Below, one piece after another: positions 11,059-24,425 of a stretch of DNA of 64,000 nt. How positions within the stretch are numbered: the first letter of the stretch is position 1; the number at the start of each line of letters is the position of its first letter. The position numbers were made by a program, and so were the translations under genes. Source of the DNA: Sipunculus nudus (lineage: Eukaryota > Annelida > Sipuncula > Golfingiida > Sipunculidae); contig CM049311.1 of NCBI GenBank assembly GCA_026874595.1, positions 46,751,676 through 46,815,675 on the forward strand, given 5' to 3'. The notes beneath the pieces are model-generated. The model ran no database searches. It was not told the DNA's origin and saw only the letters and a program-made list of their open reading frames with translations.

Positions 11059-12344
11059 ATCGGCCGAGAAAATGAGTGGGCGTTGCTATACAATAACATA
11101 ATTTCGCAGGTTTTTTTTCATGCGAGCATCTTCCTTTGTGAAATCTAGTTAAATACCAAGTTACGTCACACTGTTAATTAAAATTTAGATATTACAAATA
11201 CAGCTGAAAAGAATATTTATCTAGAAATGGACTGATGTCGATATGACAGCTTCCTTGCCAAGCGATTTTGCAGTATCGTTGTTATATAATAAATCAGGGT
11301 ACCCCTAGCGCGATAGGCAAGCACCTATAGGTGCGATGTTTCTTATAAAGATCCAAATTAAAGCAACATCGTACGCGATCTGCTATCCCAGTAGTTATTC
11401 CATCTTATATTGTATCTCCATGGTTGTACGAAGAGTTGCAGAAATTAAAATGAAAAAGTGCTTCTTAAATCTTTTAGAGTAATTTTGGGGGCTCCCAATT
11501 TCATAAATTGTTATGCAGTATTTTAATGCCCAGAAGAAGGGGTAGCCCTATAAAGACAGACGACGAAACGGCTGTAAGAAAAATCATTCTAACGACTGGA
11601 TTTCTCCAGTTTATGCGGAATTCAGAAACAATTTAGATTCAGTTATTTAAATTAAGTCAGACGAGAGAGTCAGACGAACCCACCCGCTGAGCATCTGAGT
11701 TTTACAGAAATGATATATTATGGTACAATCATGTAGAAATTTATGTGCGACCCAATCTGTCCTTTTTCACGCCTGGGAGGGAGAGACAATATCTATAACA
11801 ACTTTCTCTCTGTGCCATGGCTATAGATTGGAAGTACAGTTCACACTTTTGTGTCTAATTTCACTTCCAAAACAAGGATCAATCAACCCTTTCACTGGTT
11901 GCTTCTGGTTATTCCAAAACTGGATGTTTTTTGCCGTTTGCTAGGAGAAAAAGAGTAGATGTTTGACACGCTCAGTCACCCCCCCCCCCCCCCCCCCCAA
12001 CCCACACACCCATAGGGCGACAGCACCCTCTCTTTCTCGGCAATTTAAAGCCCTAGACACATTGTCCCGGATCAGTGTACGGATACCTATGCACGGACGT
12101 CCAGGGACTTGCCATTCGTGGTCAATGATGGGGGATGGATTTCAGTACGGACCACCAGTTTCAGTACAGAAATGCACAAGACGGAATCATCGGGAATCTC
12201 CGTAACCTTCCGGTGAGCAATCACGGAAAAGATAAAGATGATGAGAGTTTTAATACGGCCCCGACGGCTCGATACAGTGGCATACGGAATGTGGCCGAAG
12301 CAGTATAGGGACGTGTTACGAATTTGGGTTATGCGACTCTTCCC

Positions 12345-12432
12345 TATAAAAATGGCAATCTGCGCTTGTCAGACATCTCTCAGTTTCACAAGTTGATGTT
12401 ACAACAATTAAAGGGACCTATTCACAAGACAG
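12345..12432 (+). promoter_or_regulatory. Candidate TATA promoter and non-coding first exon
   Basis: TATAAAAA at 12345-12352 is followed about 26 nt later by the initiator-like TCAGAC. A GC-richer, non-coding stretch then ends in a good donor, GACAG|GTATGT (gt at 12433). The coding exons of B and C that start the protein each begin one base after an apparent acceptor, so a separate 5' UTR exon is expected upstream; this is one candidate for B. It is based on motifs only. Confidence 0.3.
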
Positions 12433-12949
12433 GTATGTAAAAAATACATCAATAGAGGATTACCTGCATAGCTAAAATAACCTTACGTATCAGTAGGTAT
12501 TTAGATTAAGTATAGCCATACACTGTTCATTAACTTAAGGTTTAACCCTGTGTTATCATTGTATCTTTCAGATCTCCATAATTTCTTATGTCAATTGAAG
12601 ATATCTGAAAACAATAGTTTCTCTGCTCATTTATTATGGAGATCTGGTACTTGCCAGATCGTAGTGTTTTCTACTTAAGATATTAAGGTATCTGCTGATA
12701 GTTCGTTCTGAAACTGCTTACTCCTGTACACAATGAGAAAAATAAACTTTGCAAAGGACGCGATTAGTGGTACGGAATCTGGTGGCGGTACCGCGCTACT
12801 GCACAAATCAAGATTTTTCAAGCTACCAACCGATAAAGTCAAACTTATAATATTATGAAGGACATATTCCTTTTATGCGGTTGCGGTCGCGGTAGTTGTC
12901 CGGCAAAATCTTTGACGGATCATGTAGCGACCGATCCGACAAAAAAAAA

Positions 12950-14600
12950 GTTAGAAGATTCATACATTTTGTGCCCATCTGACATTCAGGATGCTCATAT
13001 GACACCTTTTTCTCTGCAGGTTGCAGAATATAGCTCACAGTAACCTAATTTCATGTTTCCAAGGACATTAGCCCCAGACCTCCTTGAATGTTATGTTAGA
13101 ATATTCTAGGCCTAATGGATACAATTTGTGATCCATCTGTGCCCAAAATCATTTTTTTTTGTCTAAGTTGCAAAATATAAGTCACCATGACCTAATTTCA
13201 GGTTTCCAAAGAGATGTGCCTAGAACCTTTCTGGTTTTTGTGTCACAAGATTCTGGACTTAATAGACGCAATTTGTGCCTATCTGACATTCATGGTGCTC
13301 ATTTGTCATCTTTTTCCTATACGTTGCAGAATATAGTTCACCATGATCTTATTTCATATTTCCAAAGACATTTGCCTAGGACCAACCTGGATGTCATGAT
13401 AGAAGATTCTTGGCCTAATGGATACAATTTGTGCCCTGTCTGACTGTTTTGGAGCTCAAAACCATTCGGCCAAAAGGTCACAGAGTATAGGTCACAAATA
13501 CCTACTTTCAGGTTTCCAAGGACATTTGCCTAGGACCTCCCTGAAGTTTATATAAGAAGGTTCTAGGCCTAATGGATACAATTTGTGCCACATCTGACTG
13601 TCTGGGTGCTAAAAATCAGGTTTTCAGTTTTCAGTTTCAGTGCAAAATATAGGTTTAAGTAACCTTATTTTAGGTTTCCTAGGACATTTGCCTAGGATCT
13701 CCATGAATGTTACATTAGAAGATTCTAGGCCTAATGGATACAATTTGTGCCTCCTCTGTCTCGGTGCTCAAAACCATTTTCAGCCCATAGGTCACAGAAT
13801 ATAGGTCTCCATGACCTAATTTCAGGTTTACAAAGACATTTGCCTAGGAATTCCCTGAATTTTATGTTAGAAGATTCTAGGCCTAATGGATAGAATTTGA
13901 CTGTCTTGGTGCTTATATGACATCTTTTCTTATTGGTCCCAAAATATAGGTCATGGTGACCTAATTTCTGGTGTCCATAGACATTTGCCAAGGAGGTCTC
14001 AGAATGTAACATTAGAAGATTCTAGGCCTAACAGATACAATGTGTGCCCTATCTGACTCAATTTCTGGGTGCTCAAAATCCTGTTTTTGGCCTGTAGGTC
14101 GCAAAATGTAGGTCACCATGACATAATTTCAGGTTTCCAAGGAGATTTGCCTAGAACCTTCCAGGATGTTACTTTAGAAGATTCTAGGTCTAACAGATAC
14201 AAATTGGGCCTATCTGACATTCGGGATGCTCAAAATCATGTTTTCAGCCCATAGGTCACAAAATATAGGTCGCCATGATCTAATTTCAGGTATCCAAGTA
14301 GATATGTCTAGAAGCTCCCAGGATATTTTGTTAGATGATTCTAGGCCTTACAGATATGATTTGTCCTCATCTGACATTCAGGGTGCTCAAATGTCATCTT
14401 TTCCCTATAGGTCGCAGAATATAGGTCACAGTGACCTAATTTCAGGTTTCCAAGGACAGTTGCCAAGGACCTCCCTCGATGTACAGTTAGAAGTTTCTAG
14501 GTCTAATGGTTACGATTTGTGCCCTGTTAACGGACGGACGGCCGGACGGACGCCGGACAAAGGGTGGTCGCTATAGCTCAGATGAGTTAATAAACTAGTG
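12950..14600 (+). repeat. Array of ~170-210-bp core repeats (family R1)
   Basis: About eight diverged units built on GACCTAATTTCAGGTTTCC, then ACATTTGCCTAGGACC, TTAGAAGATTCTAGGCC, AATGGATACAATTTGTGCC and a variable spacer (CTCAAAA...). The array ends in GTTAACGGACGGACGGCCGG followed by GGTCGCTATAGCTCAGATGAG. The tail suggests the end of a mobile element carrying internal tandem repeats. Short open frames are repeat translations. Confidence 0.75.
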
Positions 14601-14779
14601 GCCCATGGGCCATGACGCTCAGCTGAATTTAAGGAATGTTAGACAATGAGCAAAATGACTGCCAGAGTGCTAAAAATTCATGAATTTTGTGAAGAGTCCT
14701 TAGAAATGTCAGGTTTATGAGACAATTCTCCAAGAAAGATTAATACCAAATTTCAGACCAATATCTTGATCCACTCCTA

Positions 14780-15400
14780 AGATATGAGCAATTCTAACCC
14801 AAAGCACATGAAGGCATGCAGATGGCACCACCAGTCTTGAGAACAATATGGAGGAGTCAAAGATCGATAGGTATGCACCAATTCAGGCCAATACATCAAA
14901 TCACTCCTGAGAAAAGGGGATTTATTTATTCTACAAAACCGGGGAAAGTATGTGGCGCCACCTGTCTGCTTCACGAGAAAACTTACAAAGATGGATGGAC
15001 ATGCCAAATTTCAGACCAATATCTTGAACCATTCCTATGATCTGAGCAATTTTCACCAAAAGCAAATATACCGATGGACGACACGCTAAAACGACTGCAG
15101 ACGGCGCAACCCATCTTGTTTAAGAGATGTAGGTGTTGAGCATCTATGAACATGAGCAATTTTAACCCAATACATGAAGAACCACTAAAACAATCAGATG
15201 GCAAATGCACAGATTGACAATACGCAAAACGAATTGTAGGTGGCGCCACCAGTTGCAATTATGAGATAGAGAGATCCAAGATCAATGGACAGGCAAACTT
15301 TTAGCACAATACATTGAGCCACTCTTCAGATATTGGCTGTCATCTAAAAAACACCCAGACAAAGAAAGGTCTGCTGGTTGTGCCACCAGTCTGAGTTAGG
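14780..15400 (+). repeat. Degenerate GTGGCGCCACC-containing repeats
   Basis: Four loosely spaced copies of a TGGCGCCACCAG/TGGCACCACCAG motif (about 14822, 14952, 15240, 15375). They are separated by sequence resembling AATTTCAGACCAATATCTTG and CAATACATNAANCCACTC. It appears to be an older relative of the extra segment in family R2. Confidence 0.5.
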
Positions 15401-15499
15401 CACAACAACATAGGTGAAGGAATATCTATGCTGGGTTTAAGATAGATTGGTCCAAGGGTCTAAGAGGAGTTCTCTGGAAACTAACACACAGTTTTTGTA

Positions 15500-18075
15500 T
15501 CACATTTTTAGTTATTCTGGGGGGTATTTACGAGCCCCATAGCTCGGAGGATATGGGTAACAGAGACTGTATTTCAGATTTCTATAGAGACTTTTCTTGG
15601 ACCTCCTTTGATGTCAAGTTAGAAGACTCAAGGTCCAGCGGTTATCACTTGTGCCCTGTTAACAGGTGACAGCTTCTTTGAAGGTATCAAAATTAGATAA
15701 AAAAAATTGTAAAAAATTAGAAAAAATACACATGGCCCCGTCAGTTTGGAGGAACTGATGGAACACTCCATGATCAATATTCATGCAAAAATTATGGTGA
15801 TCAATGCAGTAGTTATTCAGATACTTGAGCTTTTGTATCAGATCTTTGATTATTCTGAGGGATACTGATGAGAGCTCCATAGCTCGGAAAATATGGGTAA
15901 CAGAGACCTAATTTCAGGTTTCAAAGGAGATATTTCATGGACATCTCAGGATGTCAAGTTTAAAGATTCCAGGTCCAGCGGTTACGATTTGTGCCCTGTT
16001 GACAGATGACAGCTTCTTTGAAAGTATCAAAAATAGAGAAAAAAAAATCGTAAAAATTAGAAAAAGTACAGGTGGCGCCACCAGTTTGCAGGAACTGATG
16101 GAACACTCCATGATCAATATTCATGCAAAAAATCATGGTGGTCAAGGCAGTAGTTATTCAGGTACTGAAGTTTTTGTATCAAATTTTTTATTGTTCTGGA
16201 GGTACTTTCGAGAACCATAAGCTCAAAGAATATGGGTAACAGAGACCTAATTTCATGTTTTCAAGAAGATATTTCATGGACCTCTCAGAAAATCAAGTTT
16301 AAAGATTCCAGGTCCAGCGGTTACGATTTGTGCCCTGTTGACAGATGAAAGCTTTTTGAAAGTATCAAAAATATAGAAAAAGATTCGTTAAAATTAGAAA
16401 AGTACAGATGGCGCCACCAGTTTGCAGGAACTGATGGAACACTCCATGATCAATATTCATGCAAAAAATCATGGTGGTCAAGGCAGTAGTTATTCAGGTA
16501 CTGAAGTTTTTGTATCAAATTTTCGATTGTTCTGGAGGTATTTTCGAGACCCATAGCTCGAAGAATATGGGTAACAGAGACCTAATTTCATGTTTCCAAG
16601 AAGATATTTCATGGACCTCTCAGAAAATCAATTTTAAAGATTCCAGGTCCAGCGGTTACGATTTGTGCCCTGTTGACAGATGACAGCTTTTTGAAAGTAT
16701 CAAAAATATAGAAAAAGATTCGTTAAAATTAGAAAAAGTACAGATGGCGCCACCAGTTTGCAGGAACTGATGGAACACTCCATGATCAATATTCATGCAT
16801 AAAATCATGGTGGTCAAGGCAGTATTTATTCAGATACTTGAGCTTTTGTATCAAATCTTTGATTATTCTGAAGGATACTGATGAGAGCTCCATAGCTCGG
16901 AAAATATGGGTAACAGAGACCTAATTTCAGGTTTCAAAGGAGATATTTCATGGACCTCTCAGGATGTCAAGTTTAAAGATTCCAGGTCCAGCGATTACGA
17001 TTTGTGCCCTGTTGACAGATGACAGCTTCTTTGAAAGTATCAAAAATAGAGAAAAAAAAAATCGTAAAAATTAGAAAAAAAGTACAGGTGGCGCCACCAG
17101 TTTGCAGGAACTGATGGAACACTCCATGATCAATATTCATGCATAAAATCATGGTGTTCAAGGCAGTAGTTATTCAGGTACTGAAGTTTATGTATCAAAT
17201 TTTTTATAATTCTGGGGGGTACTTTCGAGACCCATAGCTCGGAGAATATGGGTAACAGAGACCTAATTTCAGGTTTCCAAGGAGATTTTTAATGGACCTC
17301 TCAGGATATTAAGTTTAAAGATTCAAGGTTCAGCGGTTACGATTTTTGCCTTGTTGACAGATGACAGCTTCTTTGAAAGTATCAAAAATAGAGAAAAAGA
17401 TTCGTTAAAATTAGAAAAAGTACAGGTGGCCCCACCAGTTTGCAGGAACTGATGGAACACTCCATGATCAATATTCATGCAAAAAATCATGGTGGTCAAG
17501 GCGGTAGTTATTCAGGTACTGAAGTTTTTGTATCAATTTTTTTATAATTCTGGAGGGTACTTTCGAGACCCATAGCTCAAAGAATATCGGTAACAGAGAC
17601 CTAATTTCAGGTTTCCAAGAAGATATTTCATGGTCCTCTCAGGATGTCAAGTTTAAAAATTCAAGGTCTAGCGGTTACGATTTGTGCCCTGTTGACAGAT
17701 GACAGCTTTTTGAAAGTATCAAAAATAGAGAAACAAATTCGTGAAAATTAGAAAAAGTACAGATGGCGCCACCAGTTTGCAGGAACTGATGGAACACTCC
17801 ATGATCTATATTCATGCATAAAATCATGGTGGTCAAGGCAGTAGTTATTCAGGTACTGAAGTTTTTGTATCAAATTTTTGATTATTCTGGGGGTACTTTC
17901 GAGACCATAAGCTCAAAGAATATGGGTAACAGAGACCTAATTTTAGGTTTCCAAGGAGATATTTTATGGACTTTTTCAGGAAATCAAATTTAAAGATTTC
18001 AAGTCCAGCGGTTACGATTTGTGCCCTGTTAACGGACGGCCGGACAGACGAACGACGGACGAAGAGTGATCGCTA
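15500..18075 (+). repeat. Array of ~340-bp repeats (family R2)
   Basis: About eight units, marked by TTTGTGCCCTGTT near 15650, 15993, 16328, 16670, 17008, 17677 and 18021 (one diverged copy near 17345). Each unit holds the R1 core (GACCTAATTTCAGGTTTCC to GATTTGTGCCCTG) plus about 170 bp containing AGGTGGCGCCACCAGTTTGC and GAACACTCCATGATCAATAT. The array ends, like R1, in GTTAACGGACGGCCGGACAG and GATCGCTATAG. No protein is encoded. Confidence 0.85.
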
Positions 18076-19936
18076 TAGAAAGTCATCTGAGAAAAAAAAA
18101 AAAAAACTGCTCTTATTCTGTGGTGCAGTACATATGAGTGTGATATCGAAATATCAGTAGTTTGTTTCATAAACAAAAACTTCGACATTTCTTCAGTGAG
18201 ACATATCAGACAATAGAGTCTAATATGAACTGAATATATATATCGACACGATTCGACAGACGAAGCGTATAGAATGTGTTTAGAATGCTTATATATACGG
18301 GGCTCTATTGCAATAGTATTTCCTCAGTGATCATGGACCGGGGATGCTATGAACTGGTGATTAATGAGAAAAGTAAGACATTTACTAGGAAGAAAATATT
18401 TATGTACAGATATATCACATGCGTAATTCCGCGCTGATGCGTGCATGAGAATCATACATAATTGACATATTTGACGACACATATCATTTAATGAAGGAAG
18501 AGAAAATGGATATAATGTGAAAATACGTCAGGTGAACATTATTGTAAAATCACAGTCATTAGGATGGTTGTAGAATCAACGGGAGCAGTCATATTTTGGT
18601 GAGTTTAAGTTTCGGTTTGATGCCTTTTAACTATGGACGCAAAATATTATGAGTTGTCTGCCATTAGGGGACAAATGTACCGTATTATTCATTTTGACTG
18701 CAGATGATATGCTGCGCGGCCGAATATTTGCGCCGTGACAGAGCTCTGTGGCGCTTAACTGTTTCAAATATATAATCGACTGTTTTCGGAAATGATTTTT
18801 GCATAGCGATTGTGAGTTCATATTTCAGTCCTTCAGACAAAGCATGATAAACGTATATATGAAAGTTATTCATACTGCATGATCGCTGCCATGTAATTTA
18901 ATCAATAAATGCATGTTATTTATATATATAATTATTTGGTCGATATTTGGTCAAATATGTGGTGTCTATCAGGACTACTTTAATGATATGAGGCATATGA
19001 GGAAACAATTTGACTACGATACCCGAATACAATACGTTTATATGAGTACGTTCAAAAATTTCCAAGCTGTACATGGAAATTGCATGGTGTATACAGATTA
19101 AATATAGATGACGTCGTATTCTCAATATATTAAAGATATTGCGGAAATATCCAACTCTTTCCTACCATTACCTCGCACACAATGAGGAAAGTAAATTGAG
19201 GCACACATATGGTAACCCCGCACCCGGTGGCACTGATATTTTGAGTTGGGTAAACTTGGTTTTCATATATGCGGTTATAAGTGAAGAATCGTTAAAATAA
19301 TTTTGTAATTGCGTTGTTTCCATGTGTCCGCAAGCGCATAGGCATATGCTTGTGTGTATATGCGTGAATCACGCACAGGGTCTGCGTGAACTCGGGGATT
19401 CGATGCAAATTGACGTCACTCCGCCACCTGTTAGGAAGGCCGGCTGGTTCTACTGTACAAACATATGCGTCTGCCAGTTCGCATGTATACGCGCACACGG
19501 AAACCCAGCTTAACACGGTAATTGTTACTGGGCTATGAAAGGGGGTATCCCGCTTCCGTATGGGGAAATATTTGAATACACCAAGTAGAACATTAGAGGG
19601 AATTTTCACAAAAACATATGAGGATTTTCTGTTCCTCAGAAACTGCATAATGTTATCAAACTGTATAAATGGGATCAATATTTCATATTTATATTTCTTC
19701 AAACGTATGATATTAAATTTCAGTTGTTTTCAGTTGTCGTCTTCAAAGAGGTCTTATGACGGTAACATTGTACAACCAACACATTCAATTATGAAAGATT
19801 ATTTGACATCATATTTTGTATTTATGAACAATACAGCAAACATTGCTTTCCCCCGACTGCTGGGGATGTCCTTGATACGTAATCGCTAATGCGTAATCCG
19901 GCTAAATGCTCAATCCCCGATGGTGCCCCTTTAAAG

Positions 19937-19988
<52 letters not shown>

Positions 19989-21324
19989 GTGTGCGTGTAA
20001 TTTTGTAATATTATGTTAGTTATTTTCACACGTACATAAGCCGTAATAATTCTAATATGTGACAGAGTCTCATTTTAAGTAGACTCGAGATGGACTCCTT
20101 CTTTCAATGTTATATGATGTAACTTCTCACAGTTTTGATCCTACGAAATCATGTTTTAGCTCTACCAAATCTGTGACATGAAAATATATTAAAAACATGC
20201 ATAGGCGTATTTTGTTATTTTTAGGACGCGGCAAATATTTAACTATATAGTCATTCATGCAGGCACATACCCGATCCTTGCAAACTTCACCTTTAGTATT
20301 TGATTGAGAAAAAAACTGAAATGTCGCCAATGTTTTTTATCAGAAAGTGAATAAATGTCATAGTTAGGCCTATTATGATATTTCTATGATTTACCTTAAT
20401 GGAAATATTGCCTGTTAATACTGACGTTAAGATAAATCAATAAGTTAAATCAGAAAGTGTCCAATCTTGATTGTGTAAGCGAGTTTCTAGCACTGTTAAC
20501 TTTTACATCATTTGAAAATAAGAAGGAACCTGATTTTGCCGTGCAAGTTCCAGATGATATATATTTTCCCAGCGCCGAAAGCAGGTTCCGTCTTTTGGCC
20601 CAATTTAGCTTCGTCATTATTATTAGACATGTCAGGCGAGGTGATTACGTACGCGGCATGCGACAATTTTTATGACCAAGAATTGTCTGATATCACAATA
20701 CCGCTGTCAGTAATGGTCGAGTGTCACGGACACGAACCCATGATACATGTATTTCATGTCAAACATGTGTCTTCTGATGATTACACAGGTGATCCTATTG
20801 AGGGGCAAAGATGATTCATTCTCATTCGTCAATACTTTGGTGAGTGTTCCATAAACTCTATGTGAAGGTAGGCCTTATCGAGCACCAAAGACACACAGTG
20901 TGGTAATTCCCATTAAAGTAGAACGGTAAGTGACCATTTTATATTGACCGTACAGGTGCGTCTATGGATATGCATGGGTTGATAGTCTGATACCACCGAC
21001 GATACCAGTCCTACCTGAGTTTACACTTTGAATCTTTATTCTTCTTTAACTGTTCATTTTTTTTAACCAGCAGGGAGCATACTAGCTAGACGGTTAATAT
21101 ACCTCGAGGTCCAGATGGCGAGGTATAATGTTTTAGGGTTACTATTTTTGTCTGTTAGCAATATTACTAAAATATATATTACGGATGTTAATGTGATTGT
21201 TCGTTCACCAGCTCATCTGTAAACCGGTGAACCGTGACACTTTGTATCACTCCAGCTCATTTGAAAACCGGTGAACTGTGACATTTTGTATCAAAAGGTC
21301 TTATTAGGATAATTGCGGAGGTAG
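18076..21324. other. Intergenic, AT-rich
   Basis: Mostly unique AT-rich sequence. A (TA)n microsatellite lies at about 19938-19985. One possible exon is listed at 20629-20788. Two short diverged copies of CCAGCTCATYTGWAAACCGG, about 46 bp apart, lie near 21209-21270. No other feature was recognised. Confidence 0.5.
20629..20788 (+). CDS. Possible orphan first coding exon
   Basis: ATG at 20629 opens a frame with balanced codon use (MSGEVITYAACDNFYDQELS, later MVECHGHEPMIHVFHVKHV) that reaches an ACAG|GTGATC donor-like site at 20788 and otherwise stops at 20814. The frame is open upstream from 20512 too. No signal peptide is present and I recognise no family. It could be a chance frame or a leftover exon of a decayed gene. 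Confidence 0.2.
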
Positions 21325-24300
21325 TTATAGGCTTAGACATCATTCTAGTTCGTTCTTCATCTGAATAGTTCGTTCTTCAACTGAATACCACCTGTGTAGA
21401 TGTAGGCTAAGACATCATTCTGGTTCGTTCTTCATCTGAATACCACCTGTGTAGATGTAGGCTTAGACAACATTCTAGTTCGTTCTTCATCTGAATACCA
21501 CCTGTGTAGATGTAGGCTTAGACAACATTCTAGTTCGTTCTTCCTCTGAATACCACTTGTGGAGATGTAGGCTAAGACATCATTCTAGTTCGTTCTTCAT
21601 CTGAATTCCACCTGTGTAGATGTAGGCTAAGACATCATTCTAGTCCGTTCTTCATCTGAATACCACCTGTGTAGATGTAGGCTTAGACAACATTCTTCTT
21701 CGTTCTTCATCTGAATACCACCTGTGTAGATGTCGGCTAAGACAACATTCTACTTCGTTCTTCATCTGAATACCACCTGTGTAGATGTAGGCTGAGAACA
21801 ACTTTCTAGTTCGTTCTTCATCTGAATACCACCTGTGTAGATTTAGGCTTAGACAACATTCTTCTTCGTTCTTCATCTGAATACCACCTGTGTAGATGTA
21901 GGCTTAGACATCATTCTAGTTCGTTCTTCATCTGAATAGCACCTGTGTAGATGTAGGCTAAGACATCATTCTAGTTCGTTCTTCATCTGAATACCACCTG
22001 TGTAGATTTAGGCTTAGACAACATTCTAGTTCGTTCTTCATCTAAATACCACCTGTGCAGATGTAGGCTTAGAAAACAGTCTACTTCGTTCTTCATCTGA
22101 ATACCACCTGTGTAGATGTAGGCTTAGACAACATTCTAGTTCGTTCTTCATCTGAATACCACCTGTGTAGATGTAGGCTAAGACATCATTCTAGTTCGTT
22201 GTTCTTCTGAATACCAACTGTGCAGATGTAGGCTAAGACATCATTCTAGTTCGTTCTTCATCTGAAAACCATCTGTGTAGATGTAGGCTTAGACAACATT
22301 CTACTTCGTTCTTCATCTAAATACCACCTGTGCAGATGTAGGCTTAGAGAACAGTCTACTTCGTTCTTCATCTGAATACCACCTGTGTAGATGTAGGCTT
22401 AGACAACATTCTAGTTCGTTCTTCATCTGAAAACCACCTGTGTAGATGTAGGCTTAGACATCATTCTAGTTCGTTCTTCATCTGAAAACCATCTGTGTAG
22501 ATTTAAGCTTAGACAACATTCTACTTCGTTCTTCATCTCAATTCCACCTGTGTAGATGTAGGCTAAGACATCATTCTAGTTCGTTCTTCATCTGAATACC
22601 ACCTGTGTAGATGTAGGCTATGACATCATTCTAGTTCGTTCTTCATCTCAATACCACCTGTGTAGATGTAGGCTTAGACAACATTCTAGTTCGTTCTTCA
22701 TCTGAATACCACCTGTGCAGATGTAAGCTTAGACAACATTCTACTTTGTTCTTCATCTGAATACCACCCGTGTAGATGTAGGCTTAGACAACATTCTAGT
22801 TCGTTCTTCATCTGAATACCACCCGTGTAGAAGAAGGCTAAGACAACATTCTACTTCGTTCTTCATCTCGATTCCACCTGTGTAGATGTAGGCTAAGACA
22901 TTATTCTAGTTCGTTCTTCATCTGAATACAACCTGTGTAGATGTAGGCTTAGACATCATTGTTGTTCGTTCTTCATCTGAATACCACCTGTGTAGATGTA
23001 GGCTGAGACAACATTCTAGTTCGTCCTTCATCTGAATACCACCTGTGAAGATGTAGGCTAAGACATCATTCTAGTTCGTTCTTCATCTGAATACCACCTG
23101 TGTAGATGTAGGCTTAAACAACATTCTAGTTCGTTCTTCATCTGAATACCACCTGTATAGATGTAGGCTAAGACATCATTCTGGTTCGTTCTTCATCTGA
23201 ATACCACCTGTATAGATGTAGGCTAAGACATCATTCTAGTTCGTTCTTCATCTGAATACCACCTGTGTAGATGTAGGCTAACACATCATTCTGGATCGTT
23301 CTTCATCTCAATACCACCTGTGTAGATGTAGGCTTAAACAACATTCTACTTCGTTCTTCATCTGAATACCACCTGTGTAGATGTAGGCTTAGCCAACATT
23401 CAACTTCGTTCTCCACCTGAATATCACCTGTGTAGATGTAGGCTTAGACAACATTCTACTTCGTTCTTCACCTTAATACCACCTGTGTAGATGTAGGCTT
23501 AGACAACATTCTATTTCTTTTTTTCATCTTAATACCACCTGTGTAGATGTAGGCTTAGACAACATTCTACTTCGTTCTTCATCTGAATACCACCTGTGCA
23601 GATGTAGGCTTAGAGAACAGTCTACTTCGTTCTTCATCTGAATACCACCTGTGTAGATGTAGGCTTAGACAACATTCTAGTTCGTTCTTCATCTGAATAC
23701 CACCTGTGTAGATGTAGGCTAAGACATCATTCTAGTTCCTCGTTCATCTGAATACCAACTGTGCAGATGTAGGCTAAGACATCATTCTAGTTCGTTCTTC
23801 ATCTGAAAACCATCTGTGTAGATTTAAGCTTAGACAACATTCTAGTTTGTTCTTCAATTGAATACTACCTGTGTAGATGTAGGCTAAGACAATATTCTAC
23901 TCTATCTAGTAAGTTTAACTTCTGAAACCGTCCGTGTAGATGTAGGCTTAGACAACATTATAGTTCGTTCGACCTTTGAACACCGCCCGTGTAGATGTAG
24001 GTTTAGACAACATTCTAGTTCGTTCTACCTCTGAATACCTCCCGTGTTGACGACGGCTTAGACAACATTCTAGTTCGTTCTACATCTGAAAACCGCCCGT
24101 GTTGACGTAGGCTTAGACAACACTCTAGTTCGTTCGACCTCTGAATACCGCCCGTGTTGCTGTTGGCATAGACAACATTCTAGTTCGTTCTACATCTAAA
24201 TACCACTTGAGTTGATATAGGCTGAGACAACTTTTTAGTTCGACCTCTGAATACCGCCCGTGTTGATGTAGGCTTAGACCACATTCTAGTTCGTTCTACA

Positions 24301-24425
24301 TCTGAATACCACCCGAGTTGATATAGGCTTTGACATTTTTTTAATTCGACTTCTGAATACCGCCCGTGTCGATGTAAGCTTAGACAACATTCTAGTTAGT
24401 TCTACTTTAGATACCGCCCGTGTCC
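21325..24425 (+). repeat. 55-bp satellite, about 56 units
   Basis: Head-to-tail units of about 55 bp: TTCGTTCTTCATCTGAATAC, CACCTGTGTAGATGTAGGCT, TAGACAACATTCTAG. Variants include TAAGACATCATTCTAG and ATTTAGGCTT. Central units are homogeneous; the right edge (23880-24425) is diverged (CCGCCCGTGTTGATG), as expected from unequal crossover. The period is not a multiple of three, so the open frames across it are not genes. Confidence 0.95.

Larger units (their letters stand above)
8374..12340. other. Intergenic region between A and B, left part
   Basis: No gene is supported. Contents seen: a short CpG-richer island with a perfect NRF1-like palindrome (9678-9687), a 190-bp tandem duplication (10679-11058), and a long poly-C tract near 11980-11998. 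Confidence 0.5.

Noticed and set aside
15865-15895. Second hammerhead-like string CTGATGAGAGCTCC...GGAAAA in an R2 unit
   Set aside because: An extra G breaks the GAAA core, no stem I complement is found, and most R2 units lack CTGATGA; judged chance.
21325-24425. Possible CRISPR array (regular 55-bp spacing)
   Set aside because: Whole units repeat without unique spacers, and the context is eukaryotic.
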